This document shows, one piece after another, positions 1 to 10,925 of a stretch of DNA of 64,000 bases. The position numbers and the translations under genes were made by a program. The notes under the pieces are model-generated. The model was not told where the DNA came from. It saw only the letters and a program-made list of their open reading frames with translations, and did not search any database. Source of the stretch: Panorpa germanica (lineage: Eukaryota > Arthropoda > Insecta > Mecoptera > Panorpidae); NCBI GenBank assembly GCA_963678705.1, contig OY783208.1:18115486-18179485 (forward strand), given 5' to 3'. Positions within the stretch are counted from its first letter, which is position 1, and each line of letters begins with the position of its first letter.

Positions 1-16
1 CCTGGTTACAATTAAA

Positions 17-149
17 AAACAAAATGACTTTTAACTGTTAATATCTCCGAAATATAAAGACTTATTAAAAAAATAATTGTACAATTGAGTTACTAGTAAG
101 AAACTTTGTCAATATACAGAAATTTAACAATGGTTCATAAGCCCGTTAT
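17..149 (+). repeat. Diverged right end of the ATGGGCTTGTGTCC MITE family
   Basis: This stretch matches, with many changes, the right ends of the better copies near 10.4, 20.2 and 56.1 kb. The shared landmarks are AAAATGACTTTT, 'TAATATCTC', 'TTACTAG' and a terminal 'ATAAGCCCGTTAT'. It lies just past the proposed stop of the THAP gene. It is the oldest-looking copy in the window. Nothing else is recognisable in bases 1-328. Confidence 0.6.
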
Positions 150-328
150 GCTGACGTTCTTTCTGCATATGTCTAACTAATACATTTTTAGAATATATGC
201 ATTCTTCAAGACTAAAGAGTTTACTGAGATATTGCACCAGGTATTTCCTTCTACAATGAACTCTCTGCTTATCTATTTTCTATCATACGTTACGTTTTGT
301 TTTCGCATTATTTAAGCAAACTTCAATA

Positions 329-3234
329 TTAGGAATTAGAATTCTCTTTAGTTCGAAGTCCATATAATTTAATAATAATTTTATATTGATTATATATTTT
401 ATTCAAATCGAGTAATGTAACTGACATGCTAACTTCAGCTTTTCTCAGTGAAAAGCAAAAAAAAAGATAATATTTAACAGAACAACTGTAAAAGAAAGAA
501 TATAGTTGTACGTGTCTAAGTTCAACATTACCTGTTTGAGAAATATTTTTATGGATTTCTTCCTTAGCATCTTTAACCAAACGTTTTCTGTTTAATGTCT
601 CAGAAAGTGGACTAGGTGGAGATCTAGAACGTTTACGACTTTGTTGACAATCAAAAATATGTGGTACTACATATTTTTTCATTCGTATTGAGCAACCTGT
701 TAATTTATGTTTCATATAATTTTCTGCATCTTCTTCCAACTAAAATTAATAAATATAATAAAGATGTCAAACATAAGGTACACAGCTTCTTAAAAATATT
801 TTAGCTGTTCAGAAGGCAGCACGATGTAGTCTTCTTTTTAATTGACCATTTTAAAATACCTAAAATAATAAGAATTGAACAATACATTTACTTTTTTAAG
901 TTAAAATAACCATATTCTTTTCCAATCATGAAAATTTGTGTAAGATCTTGGAATTACATTAAATTTTTATCATTTTTTACGCAAACTTTTTAATAAAAAC
1001 TCGATTATTAAACAAGTTTTTCAATATTTTGTTTTATGAACTTAATTACTTTGGCTTCTGAACTGCTTACATTTTCCTGAAGGTTGTTTTTGAAACATTA
1101 CTACAGTTTTCATAAATATTTACATGTTCTCTTGTATATAGGGTTTTATATTTTGTTCTATTATAAAACCTACACCTTAAAGAAAAACTCTGTGTGCTTT
1201 CTTGATCAAATTAATAAAGACAAAATTTTAAAAACAATTGTTGTTTATAGACCTAATCGCATTGGCTTTTGAACGGTACATTTAGTAATAAAATATCTTA
1301 AATTCATAATCATATGTAAACATACTTACGTTAAAATGATCCTCACAACAAAAATAATTACTTTTATCTGAATTTGGAATGATCCTACGTGCAACTTGAA
1401 ACCAGGCATTTCTTACTTCCGTAATAAGAGGAACATGAATGAAATTTTTATCTGGTGTTTTATTTGTAGTGTTTGTACACTTAGGTACAAAGCAAGTTCT
1501 AAAAGGAATGATGTTAGTAGATTGCCTACCTAAAGTATCATCAGCAAGAGATGAGTTTTCACTGGATATATAATCAAAATTCTCATGTGTATTAAGTTCT
1601 ATTTCATCTGAACTGTCTTCTGGTTCTTCTTTGATTTCTACTTTGAATTCAACACATAATGAGTCCTCATTTTTTATTCTTTCAGGATCTACAAATTTAA
1701 TCATTTCATTTGGAGTCTCTTCAACTTCCAATTTAATTTGTTGCAATTTATTCTCATCCATCTTTAAAATGTTCGCTGAAATAAAAGAGAATATGTTTAA
1801 TATTATACCAAAAGCATATAAAATAAAACACTAACAAACTAATATTTAATAATACGCACATTGGTTGCACATAAAAAAGAAATATAAAACTATACAAAAA
1901 AGAACATAACTATTTATTACGAAATAGTAACGTTTAAACAAATCTTTGGATTGGAAAAAGAGAAGGCAATATTATTTATTCATTAAGAATTAATTCTAGC
2001 CTTATTAATTTTAAAGCCTATAAATATCATATTAGAAAGAAAATGTAATTTTAAAATATTGATGAAGTAATGACAACAAATATAAAAATTAAATTATTAT
2101 AATCATCTCTTTATAATAGTATCAACAAGCACACATTAGAAACAGTTCCTTTTTATAACTATGTAGCTTTTAAGAGTAAATGACAGGTGTTATTATAGGT
2201 AATAGACAGAAAAGTATTACTATCAGAATAAAATGTATGAAAATATTAACATGTTTAATGACTTATTATTGCCTACATCTGGCTATTATTATAGATGTTT
2301 TATTTATAAATGTATCAGCAATACAATGTCCTAAACATTCTTATATTATGCAAAACAAAACACACTTAACTTTATGAGATAAAAATGTGTTGTTATTTAT
2401 ATTTCTTTATCGGATATTATACTTCTTTAGCAACTGATTTTTTTTTACTTACTTTAAAATCACAAACAAAATGTTGCTATATTATACTTAAAGAATTAAA
2501 ACTATTTTGATAACTCCATTTTTAGTTATTATTTTCTAGTATTTCATTCTGTATTTCTTAATTATCAGAGCTACAAATATGCAACTATTTATTTAATTAA
2601 ACACAGAGATATAAAAACTAAAAACTACAGTAATAAAAAATACGTCATACGTCAAAAAATCTGACGTCACTATTTTAATTTCTTGAACCTAGCAGTAACA
2701 CTCTTGCCAGATGAAAAATAAACGTTGAAATAATGACAAAAATGAACTTTAATATTCATTTACAAAAAAATTAGAAAATTCACATATCTCATAATTAAGT
2801 TTTCAAATATTGAATAAAAGAAAATAGTTCATAATACAATTTACCTTTTTTTGGTAAATTATATTAATGGTAAACTACATTAAAAGTTATATACATTATT
2901 ATATACAAGCTAACTTAACCTAAATTTACTTCTATGTAGAGTGGAACAAATAAAAGTGAATTTAGACGCACCTTCAGAATAAATAATATTGGAAGCTGTG
3001 AATTGATTGTTCGTTCCAGCTACAGATATTGAAGGAATTGAACCTATAATTTTCATATTTCGCCTAAAACAAATAACATACATTCACTATATTACAAGTT
3101 ACACTACATTTAAGTGTTCACTACAATAAAACATTTTCTTACCGTCTTTGTACATATTCCTTTAAAGAAGCTCCAGTTCTTTTCTTTCTCCATGCAGACA
3201 TATATAGTCTTGATTTATGACCACGTCTTGGCAT
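329..3234 (-). CDS. THAP-domain protein with a zinc-finger-cluster N-terminal module, five-exon model
   Basis: Proposed coding exons, in transcript order, are 3234-3143, 3063-2972, 1775-1330, 739-532 and 438-329. All junctions use GT/AG and the phases agree, giving about 315 residues. The first two exons (92 bp each) encode a basic leader starting MPRRGHKSR. The third carries an acidic module (LQQIKLEV, VEIKEEPED) like that of the zinc-finger genes nearby, then the THAP domain: Cys-x4-Cys, an invariant Trp, and Cys-x2-His in CCEDHF, just before the donor. The fourth exon completes THAP (ENYMKHKLTGC, VVPHIFDCQ) and adds a basic Ser/Pro tail. THAP is a zinc-dependent DNA-binding domain, often of transposase origin, so a nuclear role is likely. 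Exons 3 and 4 are well supported; the leader exons are good but unproven; the last exon rests only on phase and an acceptor. Translation could also begin at the ATG at 1761, within exon 3. Finding THAP after a long leader is unusual, since it is normally at the N terminus. Confidence 0.72.
2641..2669. promoter_or_regulatory. CRE-like cluster
   Basis: A palindromic TGACGTCA lies at 2662-2669, with two further CGTCA half-sites within the 22 bases before it. This is the classical CREB/ATF recognition sequence. It lies in the long intron of the THAP gene, in otherwise AT-rich DNA. The site is seen; any function is inference. Confidence 0.35.
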
Positions 3235-4461
3235 TGCTAAATATTATTATGCAAAATAAACCTCAAACGAAAAAATGCCTATTATATGCAGCAAACAATA
3301 TATTGAATACTAAGATGAAAGCCTTTCCATATTCTCAACTAACTCAGAACGATATTAGTTTAGAGCCTGTAAATGTTATTGATAAAATAGAGAGATAACA
3401 TACACCATACAGCAGAACATACTCCAGATATGATACACACATACGCATACAAAATATGCACACATGCATACAAGCCAGCATCTTAAACTGCCTCTGACAA
3501 TTAATTACTCCCACCATTAACCCCCTGCCCGATTCTTCACCGCATCCTAATGCTGGCGAGTGATTTATTGCATAAAATAATTCAAAAATATGACTTAGTT
3601 TAATACATTTTCTAATTGTTATTTTGAGTCGAAAATTGTCAAAGATAATAAAGTATTCAAGGGTAAGGTTAAACCTACAAGTTTATATGTTCAAATTTTT
3701 AATATTATAATCTTAAGGGCACAATAAACCACCTTAAACATTGCAAAAATTAGTACTTTTTAGGAATTATACTAGTTGCATACATATTTTTAAAATTTTT
3801 GCAATACAAATCTTTTATTTATCTTTATTTAATACATTTTACCAAAAAAATATTTTCTAAAGAGTAAATGTTAAAATAAGAACACCTTTTCAATCTTAAT
3901 TTGATATATATGTACATATAAGTACTAAGTATTATCTCTGGTACTAAGTTGTGAAATTCCGTAAATATAATTTGGGGGAGCAAGAGACCATATTTTCTCC
4001 TTAACAAACACATATTTTTTAAGAAAATGTAATACTAAGAAGAAATGTGTAATCAAAGTCCTACATACTGAAATCAATTGTAAGATGTAGAATAGATAGT
4101 TTAATACTATTTTTAAAATAGACTAGTATAATAATTAACATACTATTAATTTTGACATATTTTAGCGAATGACTTTGACTATAAACCAACCTGTCATAGC
4201 AAACTAAACTATTTTGTTATGTTAAAATATGAAAAAAGAAATCTATTTAAGACGTCTCTTGTATTTTCTATCTTTTATTGTTTTAATAGTATTCTTTGCA
4301 GTTGCTAATTTGTCACAGTTATATATTTTTAATTAAAATTTTGAGGTTATTTTTATATTTGTAATACAACTTGACAATACAAGACATGATTGTGTTTAAT
4401 ATTATACATTTTTTATTTAATTACAGAAATCGCTTTCTCATTTAAACACAATTCTATTAAA
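3235..4461. other. Intergenic region between divergent THAP and zinc-finger genes
   Basis: This 1.2 kb lies between the THAP leader exon (minus) and the first zinc-finger gene (plus), so it should hold both promoters and the 5' exon of the zinc-finger gene. I see no clear coding exon or mobile element. A weak CA-rich patch (CACACATACGCATACA and relatives) lies near 3420-3470. A splice acceptor (TTAATTACAG) ends near 4425. Confidence 0.4.
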
Positions 4462-5148
4462 ATGAACGAAGAAAAACAACAAATAAAACTGGAAGTTGAT
4501 CAGAAGTTAAATTTTACTATAAAAGTAGAAGATACATGTGTAAGCAAGAAAAATGCCTTACATGAAGAATGTGCCTCTGTAAATGAGAAAATATCACGAG
4601 ATGAGTTCAAGGTGATAATCAAAGAAGAACCAGTTGAGAATTCAGATGAAGCAGAAACTTCAGTTCATGAAAATATTAGATTTGAACCTACGAAAAGATT
4701 ATTCAAAATTATCGAAACTGAAAGCAAGATAAAAAAACTTGAATCAAAATTGAACAAGTTATATATTTGCGAAATATGTAATACATCATTTAACAAAGCG
4801 GAAATTGTGCAACATTTGCTTGTACACTACGGCAAGAAATCATATTCATGTAATGAATGTAATAAGTCTTACACTCGGAATGATAGTTTAGTTATGCATA
4901 AACGGAGCCACACTGGAGAAAAGCCGTTTTCTTGTGACATATGTAATAAAATGTTTTCAAGAACACATACCTTAAAACGACATAGAAATACACATTTTAA
5001 TTTGAAACCGTTTTCTTGCACTCAATGTGTTAATCAGTATGGCACTTCAGATGAATTCAAACGTTTTTCTTGTACAGAATGCAGTAAATCCTATGGACGA
5101 ATAAGTAATCTAAACCGACATAAGAAAATACATCTAAATAATTTCTAA
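4462..5148 (+). CDS. C2H2 zinc-finger protein, four fingers and a half finger, cluster member 1
   Basis: This is a 228-residue nuclear-type protein. The start at 4462 is chosen because MNEEKQQIKLEV matches the N terminus of the other cluster members; the frame is open back to an acceptor near 4425, so an upstream coding exon is possible. Residues 1-75 form the acidic module with IKLE, IKVE and IKEEP, all psi-K-x-E SUMO-type sites. Fingers begin near residue 100: CEIC, CNEC, CDIC, then a Cys pair (CTQC) with no histidines, then CTEC. This is the only gene here that keeps a canonical TGEKP linker, between fingers 2 and 3; the next linker is already FNLKP. It is therefore the best candidate for the ancestral form. 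DNA binding is inferred from the fold; the target is unknown. Confidence 0.9.
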   Translation: MNEEKQQIKLEVDQKLNFTIKVEDTCVSKKNALHEECASVNEKISRDEFKVIIKEEPVENSDEAETSVHENIRFEPTKRLFKIIETESKIKKLESKLNKLYICEICNTSFNKAEIVQHLLVHYGKKSYSCNECNKSYTRNDSLVMHKRSHTGEKPFSCDICNKMFSRTHTLKRHRNTHFNLKPFSCTQCVNQYGTSDEFKRFSCTECSKSYGRISNLNRHKKIHLNNF

Positions 5149-5616
5149 AGAATCTTAGAGTTTTTTAGTCTCAGAAGTTTAGCTAGTAAAACAAATATAT
5201 TATAAATATGTAAATGCATAACCGTACAAACATTTTGTCATATCGTAGTAATGTCGCATATGTCTGATTAGCCTTTGTGTGACATTTTTTGAAGTACGTT
5301 CTACGCCACAGTTTGAAAATATATTTTGTTAGGATTTGGTTACGTTCAGGAAAGGAAAGGAAACTTCATAAAGGGAGTGTGGATTATTTACACGATTTGA
5401 AATATCTTTGCGATACATATATTGGCGCTAGTTGTGCGACTAGATTATTATAGAGGAGGGTTATGTAGAAGCTCATTAGTTGAAATTTAAGTAGACGTGG
5501 GGTAATGCATTTTACTTTTGAAACTTTTGCCTCAGTTGCCCAGTACTACCACATATGTTCTCCCGAACTCTGTTTGACTACTGGCCCAGTCATTTAAGCT
5601 TAAATTAGGTAAGAAT
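5149..5616. other. Unassigned spacer
   Basis: This is the 3' flank of the first zinc-finger gene up to the long-TIR transposon. It is slightly less AT-rich than its surroundings. I see no open frame, repeat or RNA gene that I can name. Confidence 0.4.
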
Positions 5617-6042
5617 CTCGGAATTCGAGATACCCAGCTGTAAGTCTGTAAATACTTGTATATTGACACCGTAAAAGTTGTATCAAAACCTACATATGGT
5701 AGGGTGTGCGCAACTATTAAATTTCAAGGTCAAAGGTCACAAAAATCGGTTTTTTGCGCTTTTTTTGTAAATATCTCATTTCCTATGGGTTTTTTGCTAT
5801 TTGTATTTATTATCAATATTGTAGAATACAAAATTCTCTACAAATTTTGTTTAAAAAAATTTGTTATACGGTGAACCGTTTTCAAGATAGAGGGCGGAGA
5901 GCGCGCGGTCATAGGATCACTTCAGGTCAACCGGTGCCTCCGGTCGAAAACGCGCCATATATAGTTGATGAACTATCGATAAATCAATGATTATAAATAT
6001 TTGTCAATTTTTATTAACTATTATATTATATTTTATCATTTT
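5617..6042 (+). repeat. Left terminal inverted repeat of the CXC transposon
   Basis: This pairs with 7840-8251 on the opposite strand. It contains a perfect direct repeat AGGTCA-A-AGGTCA at 5727-5739 that the right arm lacks. Confidence 0.85.
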
Positions 6043-6679
6043 CTTCATGCAATAAATCTATATATATTCAATAATACTGATAACCGTTTCCTAAAATTAA
6101 AAAATAATTAAGGGAAAAACTTAAATCAGAATATAATTATATTCCCATTTACACTAATGACATTTTAAATAGAAAATAATTAATTGAATGCCTTGTTTGA
6201 ACCGCGATTATTTTTGCGATGTTGTACGATGATGTTGCCGAAAAATGTGAAGAAAACCACGTTAATGTTTTTTCGTTTAAAATTAATTTATTCAAACTAC
6301 AAGCAACTGTGCAAAAAATGGAATGTCTTTGTTCGTCGAATATAATAGTTAAAGTTAATAGTAAAAAATTAAAATAAACATAAGTACAATACAATCTAAA
6401 TTACAATGTTACTAGCACAATCCTTAGACTAATAATGAATACAAAATTTACAATCAATTTACATTTATAACAAAAAAAAACTAAAATTAAAGAGCCGATG
6501 TGGTCCATCATCTGGTTCTGTCTATTAAGACTTATAGTACGCAACATGCATCTTCTTTAAAATCTGTAAATTGTGTTTTCTATGTAATAAGTCAGATTCG
6601 GGAGGTAAATCGCTTATTGAAGTAGTGCGCGGTATGAAATCTCTACGAACTGCAATGTGCGGATGTTCTCATTGTTGAA

Positions 6680-7589
6680 ACTTCAATTGAAGAATCAAAG
6701 TCTGAAAAAACTGCAGTTATAATAAGACAAGATATTGATTTACTTGTCATTTTAATTGGGCGTACACTGTCTTACGAACAAGAAATTTTCTTTAAAAAAG
6801 TTGGGAAAGGAAATGTAAAAACGGAGATATACTCGACTAAAAGTTTTGATAATTATCCTCATTCCAAAACACATATTTTATTTCTGCACGCATTAAGTGG
6901 CTGTGACACAACTTCTGCGCTTTTTAAAAAGGGAAAAAAAACATTTTTAAAAGTTTTTGAGAAACTGACAAATTTGGATGAACTAGCTGCAGCATTTGAG
7001 GAAGAAAATTGTTCGGCCCAGAGATTATTAGAGAGTGGAACTCAAACCTTATTGGCAGTCTATAATGCTCCGAAATCTGTGAAAAGTCTCGATCATCTTC
7101 GTTATATGCATTACGTCAAGTCTACAAAACTTAATAAACCTGTGCAGCTTTCAAATATTCCACCAACAACATGCTCATCAACATTTCAAACGTGTATATT
7201 ATCAAGTTCAAACTTGGTTAGGGCATGATTTGGAACCCCAGGTATGGGGTTGCGCAATGCGAAACGATTTTCTGGAGCCTATCATGACAATTTTACCACC
7301 TGCTCCAGAAGATTTGCTAAATACAATTTTCTGCAACTGCAAGAGTGGTTGTGGTTCGCGATGCGGATGCAGGAAAGCGGGCTTGCAATGCTCTTTAGCT
7401 TGTGGCCAAAGTAATGGGCAAGCTTGTCTCAATGCTCTACCATATCAGAGCGACATTAACGAAGATGGAACCTTTGACCCAGAATTCATGGAAGAACTTG
7501 AGACAAATGTCGTTGAAGACGATAATGAAGACCAGTTTGAAATTTACCAGCAGCCAGAAGACGACGATGAAGAGGAAGAAGATGATTAA
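6680..7589 (+). pseudogene. Transposon protein with a DxD/GCDTTSAL region and a C-terminal CXC domain
   Basis: The frame from about 6680 reads VETSIEESK and then RQDIDLLVILIG, FLHALSGCDTTSALF, and on to about 7180. The reading then shifts by one frame and continues VYYQVQTWLG to the acidic C terminus at 7589. I know the HALxGCDTTSA signature from repeat-borne arthropod and cnidarian proteins that also end in a CXC domain. The CXC (tesmin/TSO1-type) domain spans about 7330-7430, with CNCKSGCGSRCGCRKAGLQC; its cysteines bind zinc and the domain contacts DNA in relatives. The QDIDLLV stretch resembles the acidic motif of PIN/XPG-like nucleases, which is inference only. The N terminus is missing and one frameshift lies near 7180, so this copy is probably inactive. 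Confidence 0.68.
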
Positions 7590-7839
7590 AATTATAAATT
7601 GTAGTTTTTGTACCCTTTATTCCATTTTTTTACTTTTAATAAAAATATGTGTATTGAATGATATTTTTTAATAAAAAGATTAATTCATAATTTATTTGTT
7701 TTTTTTTTTGATCATATAAGAAGTTATTAATATTAATTAGGTTAAAATTCAAATATAATTCCTATATTGTCATTAACAATTTCTGCAATTACATGGACAA
7801 AAGTGAATGAGATGAATAAAAAGTGGATAGGTTGGGAAA

Positions 7840-8251
7840 AAAATGATAAAATATAATATAATAGTTAATAAAAATTGACAAATATTTATAATCATTGATT
7901 TATCGATAGTTCATCAACTATATATGGCGCGTTTTCGACCGGAGGCACCGTTGACCTGAAGTGATTCTGTGACCGCGCGCTCTCCGCCCTCTATCTTGAA
8001 AACGGTTCACCGTATAACAAATTTTTTTAAACAAAATTTGTAGAGAATTTTGTATTCTACAATATTGATAATAAATACAAATAGCAAAAAACCCATAGGA
8101 AATGAGATATTTACAAAAAAAGCGCAAAAAACCGATTTTTGTGACCTTTAATAGTTGCGCACACCCTACCATATGTAGGTTTTGAGACAACTTTTAGGGT
8201 GTCAATATGCAAGTATTTACAGACTTACAGCTGGGTATCTCGAATTCCGAG
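7840..8251 (-). repeat. Right terminal inverted repeat of the CXC transposon
   Basis: This is the inverted partner of 5617-6042, with very few differences apart from the short block missing near the AGGTCA repeat. Confidence 0.85.
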
Positions 8252-8523
8252 GTGAACTTACTATATTGACTGGTCTACAATGGCTCAATCTATACTTGAG
8301 AAAAAAAATCGCAAAAAAAGTGTTTTTTTTTACGCTGAAATCCTAAACCCCTCCCTTATGGGCCACTCGGTATAATTATTTAAAAGTTTTTCTGTTTAAT
8401 TTTCATTCAGTTTTTGTACCACAAAATAAGTAATAAAATCTGTGGAATAATAAGTAATCGATTTCATATGGCATTGTTTTTATGGCGTAATTTTTTTTTA
8501 TTTACACAACATTTTAAATCTAA

Positions 8524-8739
8524 TCAACGTTTATAACAATAAAGCTTTAAAGTTGATGAGATGCTGATCACAATCCAGCTAACATCTGCCGTGGATTGTC
8601 GCTTCTGGACATAACCGGTGCTGAGCAGGAGAGCGAATAATGTCAAAGTAAACAACTGCAAGTAAAGAACTGACCGTGGCGTGGCGTTGGAGGTTTGGAC
8701 ACAAAATACTGCGAAGATGACAACGAGTAACACCTTCAT
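8524..8739 (-). CDS. Small secreted-peptide-like ORF (hypothetical)
   Basis: This 71-residue frame has a textbook signal peptide: MKVLLVVIFAVFCVQTSNA, with likely cleavage before TPRS. The start at 8739 is the ATG nearest the hydrophobic core. The remainder is again hydrophobic (LFTLTLFALLLSTGYV) and then basic, and ends with CYKR. The first exon may really stop after the signal peptide, because GT and AG dinucleotides follow it, so the downstream residues may be intronic. I do not recognise the family. It lies between two transposons and may be part of a decayed gene. Confidence 0.35.
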   Translation of the reverse strand: MKVLLVVIFAVFCVQTSNATPRSVLYLQLFTLTLFALLLSTGYVQKRQSTADVSWIVISISSTLKLYCYKR

Positions 8740-8917
8740 TTTCAATTATTTATTATTGTCACAATTTGTTAGAAAATGTAAAAAGCAACATTGAGATTTA
8801 ATCACTTTGAGGACCCACAAGAAAACACCGAACTTCACTCTATGAGACAATAATGATCAGCCAAGCAATGCAGGACCAACCTTGACGAGGGAAGGAGCAG
8901 AGGAGGGGGCACGCAAT

Positions 8918-9706
8918 TAGGGTTTCACACAAGCACGAGACTTCTCTCATCTCGTCTCGCCTCGTAAAAGCCACGAGACATTTCTGAAAACTATTGACAC
9001 GGTAACGAGACTACTTCCCGCGAGACCCGAGAGTCTCGTTTCTGGTCTCGTTGACGTTATTTAAAAAAAGAAATCCGAGAAATATAATGTAACAAGAAAC
9101 ATAAACGTTCCTCCTTTTTTTATTACAAAAAAGGTTAGGTCGTAAATTTACGAAATATAAAATCTGGTAAACAAAAATCTGTTAAATATTTTATTTTATA
9201 ATTTTGTCTTTTACAACATTTTGTAGCCGAACGGAAACGAATGTTTTGAGGAAAAATAAATGTGAATATAAATTATTTACTATGCGATTGTTTGAAGACA
9301 TTTTTAGCTTTTAGTTGCCGCAAAAATGTCGTTGAGTGTAGGTGTTAGTAGTGCCAACCTAAGAAAAAGGTCGAGATTAGATGAAAGTGAAATTAAACCA
9401 GTTGTTCAACTGTGTATAAAAAAATTCTTCAAAGTTTAAATTTATTTCAAATGTGATACAATTAATGGTGAGAAAAAAGCGAAATGCTTAGTGTGTGAAA
9501 AATTTAGAATAAAAAAATAATTAGTTACTTTGTTTATAACTATCTTAGGAGTAAGTTGTCACAATAACGAGACGAGACGAGACGAGACGAGAGGAACGAT
9601 TAGGAGACGAAACCGAGACAAAACAATACCTATTTTTTTCTAAACTAACAAGACCGAGGCGAGATTTTTGAAACTCTCGCCTTATCTCGTATCATGTGAA
9701 GCTCTA
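8918..9706. mobile_element. Internally deleted hAT transposon rich in CTCGT motifs
   Basis: The 8-bp target duplication CACGCAAT is perfect at 8910-8917 and 9707-9714, which fits hAT elements. The ends are imperfect inverted repeats, TAGGGTTTCACA on the left and TAGAGCTTCACA on the right strand. Both subterminal regions are packed with CTCGT/ACGAG units, including a run of (GAGAC)n at about 9570-9595, probably multiple transposase-binding sites. Inside, near 9326-9515, is a remnant of a transposase N terminus: MSLSVGVSSANLRKR, then a BED-finger-like IYFKCDTINGEK, KCLVCEKF. The rest of the transposase is gone and the BED region holds a stop, so this copy would depend on a full element elsewhere. 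Confidence 0.88.
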
Positions 9707-9714
9707 CACGCAAT

Positions 9715-10265
9715 TAGTAAAGTGCAGGCAATTTAAACAATGTAACGGGTATGTCACGGTAATCGAGAAACCGTTACACCCGAATGACATTTAATGGTTT
9801 TTAATAAGTTGATGAATTACTTAAGTAAATTACAAAAATAAAACGAAAAGTGACTCATAGTTAATGCAATGAATATTTCAAATTAAAATTATTTGTTTTT
9901 GTGCAATTGCTTTGTTTAATTAAAATAGGCGTTGACTGTTGGAACTCCTATAGATATTAGTTTGCAGTTATATATCCATGCAAGAAAGCATTTTCTCTCA
10001 AATAGTTTTTTACAAATGTTGTTTTAAATAGAGTGCAAAAGAAATAACAGACTTATACAATGATTACGTTAAATATTACTTACAGCTGTCTCGCGCAACA
10101 CTAAAAATAATAATGATATTATGAAATTCGTATACAATATTAAATAAAATAGAGTGCTTATGACGCTGTGAGCTGCGTGAAGTCATGACGATATATATCG
10201 ACTAATTCAATTTTTAATATATTCTAAAATATTACGACTAAATCTTGAAAGCTAACTTTATCAAT
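9715..10265. other. Unassigned spacer
   Basis: This AT-rich spacer between the hAT element and the MITE fragment that opens duplication block A has no recognisable gene or repeat. Confidence 0.35.
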
Positions 10266-10473
10266 ATGCAGTATGCAGTCACATGCATTTGGAATGTGTA
10301 CAACGTTGAATCCCTTTAATAATTAAAGAGACAAAATGACTTTTTTAATTGTTAATATCTCTTAACATATAAGGAGTAATTAAAAAATAATTGAACATTT
10401 GAGGTTCTAGTAACCCACTTTATCAATATATAGAACACTTTTATAGAAATTAAGACATAGGACACAAGCCCAT
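10266..10473 (+). mobile_element. Right-end fragment of the ATGGGCTTGTGTCC MITE
   Basis: It matches the right third of the full copy at 19707-20313 and ends in GACACAAGCCCAT followed by TA. It marks the left border of duplication block A, copy 1. Confidence 0.8.
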
Positions 10474-10925
10474 TAGTTGGTATCAATTGAGACACGCAGT
10501 AAATATTTTGGAGTCGCTTTTCTATCATACTGAAGATGCGTATGATTCTTTTGTCATGAAAGAGTTCATTTACAGTTCAGTTTCTCACATTCGTTTATAT
10601 GAAATGTCTATTTTATCGGTTACAAATGTCGAAATACAAAAGAAGATAAAGTTGATGTGAACTATAATTGAAGTGCAATAGTGATAGAAACTTCACAATA
10701 CAGGACTAAAATTGTTTACTGGGCATCATGCGAGACCAGAACTTTTGTGTGCGCTGCACTGTTGTACTTGGATCAGTCAATGCCGCATTATGCGCTCTTG
10801 TGCCGTAATTGAAGAACACCCAATATATCCAATTCTTGGCCACGGACTGGACATTTCGCAACATTTTTACAAACTGATTCGATGTTTTGTGTTTAACGAC
10901 GGCCAAAGTGTTTCAGATCACTAAC
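10474..10925 (+). repeat. Duplicated noncoding block upstream of zinc-finger genes
   Basis: This block recurs at 20314-20770 and, in part, at 60975-61190. All copies include a stretch around GCGCTGCACTGTTGTA (varied) and a conserved 'TTTACAAACTG' near the end. Short open frames on both strands are not conserved between copies, so I read it as noncoding flank that travels with the cluster rather than as a gene. Confidence 0.55.

Larger units (their letters stand above)
5617..8251. mobile_element. DNA transposon with ~420-bp terminal inverted repeats and a CXC-domain gene
   Basis: The element is about 2.6 kb. The left arm (5617-6042) and right arm (7840-8251) are near-perfect inverted repeats, starting CTCGGAATTCGAGATACCC from each outer end and running inward to ATCGATAAATCAATG and beyond. 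The left arm has an extra dozen bases near 5725. Between the arms lies a broken gene ending in a CXC domain. No target-site duplication is obvious, so the true outer ends may lie slightly further out; weak inverted similarity continues some 30 bases beyond. The family is not certain. It is far too short for a Polinton and has none of that group's genes. Confidence 0.82.

Noticed and set aside
1084-1272. Small plus-strand frame within the THAP gene intron
   Set aside because: Low-complexity, AT-driven peptide with no family features, antisense to an intron.
5656-5990. Short open frames in the transposon arms (also 7918-8190)
   Set aside because: Both arms give the same peptide because they are inverted copies; they lie in terminal repeat, not in a gene.
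5617-8251. Small Polinton or virus-like element because of the long inverted repeats
   Set aside because: The element is only 2.6 kb and shows no polymerase, integrase or capsid-type gene, only a CXC-domain protein.
10712-10924. Possible conserved small genes on both strands of the duplicated block (also 20558-20770)
   Set aside because: The frames are not maintained in the third copy at 60975-61190, and changes between copies fall at all codon positions.
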